A DNA stretch of 64,000 nucleotides from Streptomyces dysideae. GTDB taxonomy: Bacteria; Actinomycetota; Actinomycetes; Streptomycetales; Streptomycetaceae. Each line of letters opens with the position of its first letter. Position 1 is the stretch's first letter. The stretch lies in NCBI RefSeq assembly GCF_001514305.1, contig NZ_KQ949089.1:62001-126000 (forward strand). The letters run 5' to 3'. Below, one piece after another: positions 59,628-64,000 of this stretch. Position numbers and translations under genes: made by a program. Under the pieces are notes generated by a model. That model worked only from the letters and a program-made list of their open reading frames with translations. It searched no databases and was not told where the DNA came from.

Positions 59628-59646
59628 GTTGCCGAACCTCGGCAAC
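59628..59646. promoter_or_regulatory. 8-bp inverted repeat in the operon leader
   Basis: GTTGCCGA (59628-59635) and TCGGCAAC (59639-59646) are perfect arms around ACC. Its short loop would form a stable hairpin in the mRNA leader; it could also be an operator. The rest of the 331-bp gap 59447-59777 holds no convincing gene. Confidence 0.5.
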
Positions 59647-59801
59647 GCCGCCAAACTCTGTCTGGCTCCACTCGGAAAGCAATTCTTTCACCTTGCGCCG
59701 AGTTAGATGCGGGACCCCAGAACACCAAGTTGGCCCTATTTACTTGCGTAATACACCTGTGGCTGGCTTCATAAGTCATGCCTCGGGTTAGGAAGGATGC
59801 C

Positions 59802-60113
59802 ATGCAGACAGTAAACTTGAAAGACCGATTTGGTCGAAATGAGCGAAGGATTCAGCAGAAGACCATAGCTCTTGATCCGGGTGCGGGTCGCTCCGTAAGC
59901 CTCGGCATTTGGGACGTCGATGAATCGGAGCCAGACTACGAGCTAGATATACCTCCAGACATGGAGGATCAGATTGGGATCTCTTACAACCATTTAGACA
60001 TCCCCGACGAGCCTCGTTACATGTTGCTCATACAGTTCCAGAACTTTGGGAGCAAGCGATGTGAAATAACATTGCGCCGGACAGAATTAGGCCTCAAGGG
60101 CGAGGAACAGTAA
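59802..60113 (+). CDS. Small protein 1 of an AT-rich three-gene operon
   Basis: The 103-residue protein begins MQTVNLKDRFGRNERRIQQK and is beta-rich (DPGAGRSVSLGIWDVDESEP, RYMLLIQFQNFGSKRCEITL). ATG 59802 has AGGAAGGA at ideal spacing; an in-frame ATG at 59778 does not. Unrecognised. Its stop overlaps the next start (TAATG). GC and codon use differ strongly from the chromosome. Confidence 0.6.
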   Translation: MQTVNLKDRFGRNERRIQQKTIALDPGAGRSVSLGIWDVDESEPDYELDIPPDMEDQIGISYNHLDIPDEPRYMLLIQFQNFGSKRCEITLRRTELGLKGEEQ

Positions 60114-60385
60114 TGGCGATTACTCAACTACCGAAAGAGTCTCTAGTCAGGGGGCAGCAGATCTCTTGTGTCATATGTTCAACCGCACTCTCTCTCGATA
60201 AGGCGACCGCCGGATTGCAAGATGAGACCGGCTTACAAGCATTTGCCTGCAATGAACATCTGAAGGAGAGCGATAGCCTGATCCTGGGATGGGCAGAGTA
60301 CATCGTTCGTTGCGAACACAAAATGATTGCTCGTCAGTTTGAGGAGGAGTATGGGGAGGGAGCTAATGCCTTCAATTTACGTTGA
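60113..60385 (+). CDS. Small zinc-ribbon-like protein
   Basis: The 90-residue protein has CVIC (about residue 19) and ACNEH (about residue 49), a CxxC...CxxH metal-site pattern, then an amphipathic helix. It may be a zinc-ribbon adaptor. It overlaps both neighbours (1 bp and 20 bp), showing a tightly coupled operon. No family recognised. Confidence 0.6.
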   Translation: MAITQLPKESLVRGQQISCVICSTALSLDKATAGLQDETGLQAFACNEHLKESDSLILGWAEYIVRCEHKMIARQFEEEYGEGANAFNLR

Positions 60386-60821
60386 AGTACGCTCTCTTAC
60401 GCAGGGAGCGACTCTATCCAAGGACTTAGCGCATCACCTCTTCACTCGCGTCTTGATACCTGGGCCGGTCATTGTTCTTACGGCTAATCCCATAGCATTC
60501 CACTCGGCCGCCGTTAAACAGTGGCGAAGAGTCATGCGGAGGGTTGAGCGAACCAGGGCGAGCACTCTGGACCACGAGCGTCTCATGGCTACTACGCGCC
60601 TGTATCGACACATGCAACAACTTCGGTTCAGTAGTAAGCCTCCAACAGTGCCAACAGCCCAAGGAGTCTTCATACTCACGATTGATGAGATCAGTACTAG
60701 CATGTCGCAAAACTGCCACACTGCTTATGTCACGGTGGATATCTGCGAGGTTCAGATGGCCAAACTTGAGGCAGCAATGCCAAAAGGCTCCCTCGTAGTT
60801 CAATACAAAACACCGGAGTAA
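60366..60821 (+). CDS. Small protein 3 of the AT-rich operon
   Basis: The 151-residue protein starts at ATG 60366 after GGGAGGGA, overlapping the previous gene by 20 bp. It is MPSIYVEVRSLTQGATLSKD at the N-terminus, then FTRVLIPGPVIVLTANPIAF, a basic helical stretch and C-terminal strands. No TM segment and no recognisable family. Confidence 0.55.
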   Translation: MPSIYVEVRSLTQGATLSKDLAHHLFTRVLIPGPVIVLTANPIAFHSAAVKQWRRVMRRVERTRASTLDHERLMATTRLYRHMQQLRFSSKPPTVPTAQGVFILTIDEISTSMSQNCHTAYVTVDICEVQMAKLEAAMPKGSLVVQYKTPE

Positions 60822-60826
60822 CGCCC

Positions 60827-61720
60827 GTGGCAACGCCCTTGGGCCTCTATCCGCTCCATGTTCTCGTCACTACGCTTGCCCTCATGCCAACTACAAACGT
60901 GAGCGTCCGCACCCTCGACGGTCTTCACCTGGCGGGCACGCTGGTGACGCCGGAGCAGCCAGCCACACACGCCGTTCTGCTCGTCCACGGCGGAGGCGTC
61001 ACCCGCGAAGAGGGCGGTTTCTTCACGCGGTTGGCGACAGGGCTGGCAGAGGCCGGTGTGGCCTCCCTGCGCTTCGACCTCCGCGGCCACGGACAGAGCG
61101 AGGGTCGTCAGGAAGACCTCACGCTCTCCAGCATCCTCAACGACATCCGGGTCATGCTGGCCTACGTCCGAGAGGCAACCGGAGCCGCGGAGGTCACGCT
61201 TCTTGGAGCCAGCTTCGGCGGTGGGATCTGTGCCTACTACGCCGCCCAGCGTCCGGACGACGTTCAGCGGCTGGTGCTCTTCAACCCCCAGCTCGACTAC
61301 AAGAAGCGCACCATCGACAGCCGGCCCTTCTGGGAGAACGACTACCTCCAGGAGGAGGCGGCACAGCAGTTGGCGTCAGAGGGCTTCCTCCAGTTCACGC
61401 CGACCCTCAAGCACGGGCGGCCCATCTTCAACGAGGTGTTCTGGCTTCGTCCCCATGAAGCCCTCGGCGACGTCAAGGCTCCGACCCTCATCGTGCACGG
61501 CACTGGGGACACCTTGGTGCCGTTCGAGTCGTCCAAGTTGGCCGTCTCCCAGTTCCGGGCCCCGTGCCAACTGGTCGCGATCGAGGGCGCACAGCACGGC
61601 TTCGCTGTCCACGACGACCCGCAGTACCGGGAAGCCCAAAGCCAGGAGTGGCAGGCGTTCGTGATTCGGACGGTGGCGGATTGGGTGACGCGGGATGCTA
61701 ACGGGGTGGGATCTGTCTGA
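60827..61720 (+). CDS. Alpha/beta hydrolase (serine aminopeptidase S33-like)
   Basis: The protein has the alpha/beta-hydrolase core: oxyanion loop VLLVHGGGVTREEGGF, FDLRGHGQSEG, nucleophile elbow LLGASFGGG (Ser), Asp in VHGTGDTLVPFES, and His in IEGAQHGFAVH. The triad is complete. GTG 60827 has GGAG eight bases upstream, but ATG 60884 (MPTTNVSVRTLDG) is closer to the usual start of the family. Esterase, thioesterase or lipase activity; substrate unknown. GC rises here compared with the preceding small genes. Confidence 0.85.
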   Translation: MATPLGLYPLHVLVTTLALMPTTNVSVRTLDGLHLAGTLVTPEQPATHAVLLVHGGGVTREEGGFFTRLATGLAEAGVASLRFDLRGHGQSEGRQEDLTLSSILNDIRVMLAYVREATGAAEVTLLGASFGGGICAYYAAQRPDDVQRLVLFNPQLDYKKRTIDSRPFWENDYLQEEAAQQLASEGFLQFTPTLKHGRPIFNEVFWLRPHEALGDVKAPTLIVHGTGDTLVPFESSKLAVSQFRAPCQLVAIEGAQHGFAVHDDPQYREAQSQEWQAFVIRTVADWVTRDANGVGSV

Positions 61721-61741
61721 CCCTCCTGGGATCATCAGGGC

Positions 61742-62437
61742 ATGAAACCAGACACACTTGCCGCATTCGCTGCTGCGGGTGCGGCTATAGCCGCAGCCAT
61801 CGTCTCTCTCGTCTCAACCTTCTACACCGGCAGGGCGGCCAACGCCGCCAAGGCCCAAACGGAGATCCAGAAGGAACAGACGAGGCTCCAGCGGCAGGCG
61901 GCTGATGCGGCGGTGGCTCAAACCGAGCTCCAGCGCAAGATCGCGGAGGAATCTGCCCAGCCCTACATCTGGGTGGACGTACGCGCCGATGAAGCACAGG
62001 GAACAGTCTTCAACTTGATCCTCGGCAACTCCGGGCCGACCTTTGCGCACAACATCCGCGCCACCATCGAACCGCCACTTCCGAGTGATCCCTCCTCGAA
62101 GGGAGATGCGGCCCAGCGTCGCCTTCGCAACGGCATCAAGTCACTCGGCCCCGGTCATAAGCTCGTCTGGTTCATCGGCATCGGCCACCAGATGGTCAAG
62201 GATGATATCCCCCAACTCCACACCATTACCGTGGAAGCGGAGGGTCCACACGGTCCGATTCCACAGATGACCTACGAGATCGACCTCTCCGACTTCCGGG
62301 AGACCCGTGACGCTCCCGAGGGCAACTTTCATTACGTCCGCAAGGCAATCGAGAAGATCGAGAAGAAGCTCCCGAAACCAGGCAGCCCGGTGCGCGTGAT
62401 CGTCGAGAACCAGGACAGGCAGTCGCCGGAAGGCTAA
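61742..62437 (+). CDS. Membrane-anchored coiled-coil hypothetical protein
   Basis: The 231-residue protein has one N-terminal TM helix (LAAFAAAGAAIAAAIVSLVSTF), a coiled coil (KAQTEIQKEQTRLQRQAADA and on), then an Ig-like or beta domain (IWVDVRADEAQ, FNLILGNSGPTFAHNIRATI) and a basic tail. Related proteins are frequent in Streptomyces islands and phages, without known function. Confidence 0.65.
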   Translation: MKPDTLAAFAAAGAAIAAAIVSLVSTFYTGRAANAAKAQTEIQKEQTRLQRQAADAAVAQTELQRKIAEESAQPYIWVDVRADEAQGTVFNLILGNSGPTFAHNIRATIEPPLPSDPSSKGDAAQRRLRNGIKSLGPGHKLVWFIGIGHQMVKDDIPQLHTITVEAEGPHGPIPQMTYEIDLSDFRETRDAPEGNFHYVRKAIEKIEKKLPKPGSPVRVIVENQDRQSPEG

Positions 62438-62451
62438 CGTCCCCGTACACC

Positions 62452-63999
62452 TCACGAAGCTCGCAGAGCCTCGCGGAAGTCTCGTACCGCTGGCCGGCCA
62501 CTCCAGCGGTCAAGGGTGTGCAGCACCTCGGAGAGGACACGCAGGGTCCGCTCCGACTTCATCACGTGGGCTACCTCGGCGGATGCCCGGCCCAGCTGGG
62601 CGGCTTCGTCGGGTTCCCCGCAGAGCGCCACGGCAGCAGCGCGCCGCGCCGTGAAGAACCCCGTGTCGCGGCGCGACAGCGTCCCGGCCGAGATCGCCTC
62701 CCCGAACAGTTCCACCGCCATGCTCGGCTTCCCGGCCTCGGTGTAGGTAACAGCGTTGCGGACTAGCAGCGTGTCCTCGGTGAAGTACGCCCCCAGCGGG
62801 TTGGGGTCGTCACCGGGCACGTTGGTAAGGAGGCTGTGCGCTTCGTCGAGCTTCCCCTTGACGGCGTCCAGCGGTTCGCCGGTCATGGCCAGACCGAGGG
62901 CCTCTTGCTGGGTGACCTCAGCCTGAGCCCGAGCGGGCAACTGCCACCGCTCGTGACGAGCTGCTTGGGCCAAGGTGAGCACCCGCAACGCGTCGCGGTC
63001 GTCGTACGCCACTTGGGACTTCTTGAGCAGGACGTAGCCCTGCATGGCGGCGTCGTCGGCTTCTTGAGCCCACTCCATGGCGCGGTCGTACCAGAAGCCG
63101 GCCTGTCCGGGCTGGCGGATGTCGCGGTACAGCCACCCAGCGAATTCCGCGCCGTCGGCCCCGACCGACAGCAGCTCGCGGCGGGCCTTGGGCTTGACGT
63201 TCCTCGCATGCTGCTCAATCGCTCCGAGCAACCCAAGGACGACCGGCAGCGTCTTCTTGGGGCCGCGGGCTCCGTCGTCGCGCTTGGCGTGGTCGAGCTG
63301 CGTGCGGAAGTAGTCGATAACCGGACCGCCTTGGTAGCGGCGGGAATCTTCCAACGCGCTTGCGACGCGCTGGAGTTCCTCCAGGCCCAGACCAGGCAAG
63401 GCAGCAGCGGCAATGCCGCTGAGGAGGGTTCTACGGTGGAGCGGACTCATGGCCTCGTGCTCTGTGCTCGTGACGTCGCTGTCGGCTGGGATTGCCGTTC
63501 GCCTGCCGAGGCCGCTGGTCGCCAGTGCGGAGGCGTCGATGGGTACGAGGACGGTCTGTCCGGCGACCACGACGGGAAGCAGCGTCGAGCCCTGGGTCTG
63601 GGATGACTGCTCTGGCTTCTGGTGATCGCTCTCGTCCCGCGGCTTGGCGGGAGCGGTGACCTGGCTTTCGCTACCTCGGAGCTTGAACCACAGTAAGTCG
63701 GCCGGGATCTTCAGGCTATGCGCCCATTGCATGAGCTTGGACAGGTCCTGCGGGGCCGATCCGTTCTCGATGCGCGAGAGCTGCGCCTGGGTCAGGCCGA
63801 GCCAGTTGGCGACGGCTCCTTGCGACAGGGCCCGTCCGTGGTGCGGATGGGTACGGTAGGCGTAGAGCACCTGGCCGAAGTGCCAGCTCTCCAGAGCCTC
63901 GCGCATCCGGGGGTGCTGCCAGAAATCGGCAGGCAGATCGGGCGGTTGCCCTGCTGAACTTCGCTCCTGGCGGGTACATGCCCCGCAGCTATCTCCGGC
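62452..63999 (-). CDS. XRE/TPR transcriptional regulator, N-terminus outside window
   Basis: The frame is open to the right window edge and reads through CGACTRQERSSAGQPPDL and PADFWQHPRMREALESWHFG, so ATG 63906 is an internal codon and the start lies beyond 64000. The visible part has an XRE HTH (LSQGAVANWLGLTQAQLSRI), a linker, then about 300 residues of TPR-like helical repeats (FWYDRAMEWAQEADDAAMQG, SMAVELFGEAISAG). The CxxC at the left end may bind metal. This is the common actinobacterial signal-dependent regulator type; its target is unknown. Confidence 0.88.
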   Translation of the reverse strand, partial: AGDSCGACTRQERSSAGQPPDLPADFWQHPRMREALESWHFGQVLYAYRTHPHHGRALSQGAVANWLGLTQAQLSRIENGSAPQDLSKLMQWAHSLKIPADLLWFKLRGSESQVTAPAKPRDESDHQKPEQSSQTQGSTLLPVVVAGQTVLVPIDASALATSGLGRRTAIPADSDVTSTEHEAMSPLHRRTLLSGIAAAALPGLGLEELQRVASALEDSRRYQGGPVIDYFRTQLDHAKRDDGARGPKKTLPVVLGLLGAIEQHARNVKPKARRELLSVGADGAEFAGWLYRDIRQPGQAGFWYDRAMEWAQEADDAAMQGYVLLKKSQVAYDDRDALRVLTLAQAARHERWQLPARAQAEVTQQEALGLAMTGEPLDAVKGKLDEAHSLLTNVPGDDPNPLGAYFTEDTLLVRNAVTYTEAGKPSMAVELFGEAISAGTLSRRDTGFFTARRAAAVALCGEPDEAAQLGRASAEVAHVMKSERTLRVLSEVLHTLDRWSGRPAVRDFREALRAS

Positions 64000-64000
64000 A

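Noticed and set aside
59583..59774. 63-codon plus-strand frame in the leader of the AT-rich operon
   Set aside because: It lacks a ribosome-binding site and overlaps a perfect inverted repeat; the composition is not protein-like.

Overview
The window is high-GC actinobacterial DNA, almost certainly Streptomyces. Evidence: strong G/C third-codon bias, GTG starts and 4-bp stop/start overlaps, an intact CvnABCD conservon, several actinobacterial families (DUF742, DUF7144-like, SHOCT proteins, a 65-aa Streptomyces-type peptide), a GlxA-type regulator, and a 3' tRNA-Arg fragment of the kind used as an actinomycete integration site. Both window edges cut genes: an ATP-grasp protein on the left and an XRE/TPR regulator on the right.

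Region 1 (1-11.3 kb) is a biosynthetic gene cluster read left to right as one tightly coupled operon plus a short P450 operon. Its core is a KAS III-like enzyme, an FkbH-type glyceryl transferase/phosphatase and a free ACP, the trio known from tetronate pathways. Around it are an ATP-grasp ligase, an oligopeptide-binding-type protein without a signal peptide, a cation/proton antiporter, an amidinohydrolase, a NIPSNAP protein, a cupin, and a 3Fe-4S ferredoxin with a P450. No PKS or NRPS lies in the window, so the chain-building genes would have to be to the left. A perfect 14-bp hairpin ends the region.

Region 2 (11.3-31.2 kb) is ordinary Streptomyces accessory chromosome: HD protein, GlxA-like regulator divergent from an amino-acid permease, DinB-like protein, SHOCT membrane proteins, YihY/BrkB protein, DHA2 drug exporter, a large LuxR (LAL) regulator, a DUF2252 protein, a carboxymuconolactone decarboxylase-like protein, a frameshifted membrane gene and a PAS-GAF-SpoIIE-HATPase phosphatase.

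Region 3 (31.2-40.9 kb) is scarred by mobile DNA. An integrase N-terminal relic and a truncated ferric-reductase gene lie to the left of an intact conservon (cvnA-D) and a sugar-type lipoprotein. A frameshifted integrase C-terminal relic and a 43-nt tRNA-Arg(CCT) 3' fragment lie to the right. A 25-nt direct repeat brackets the segment. A broken IS3 element is fused in frame to a DUF234 tail.

Region 4 (40.9-48.9 kb) is a compact set of uncharacterised genes. Three proteins share a C-terminal domain not recognised here. They sit with a choice-of-anchor-K/lamin-tail protein, a CrtC/AttH-like lipocalin candidate, and a polyprenyl synthase fused to an SCP2-like domain. It may be an undescribed isoprenoid-related system.

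Region 5 (49-50.8 kb) is a decayed RiPP locus: one open frame strings together pieces of LanC, of the lantibiotic-dehydratase C-terminal domain, and of a tyrosine integrase.

Region 6 (50.8-60.8 kb) has visibly lower GC and reads as a defence island. It holds a type I CBASS-like operon (CD-NTase, Cap15-like two-TM beta-barrel effector) with an unusual third gene carrying a degenerate DisA-like nucleotide-binding domain, then a two-TM membrane protein, a 17-residue peptide gene with a near-perfect Shine-Dalgarno sequence, an XRE regulator with an Mrr-like nuclease, an HTH/EgtD-like methyltransferase, and three small AT-rich genes. The last 3 kb return towards chromosomal composition, with an alpha/beta hydrolase, a membrane-anchored coiled-coil protein and the truncated XRE/TPR regulator.
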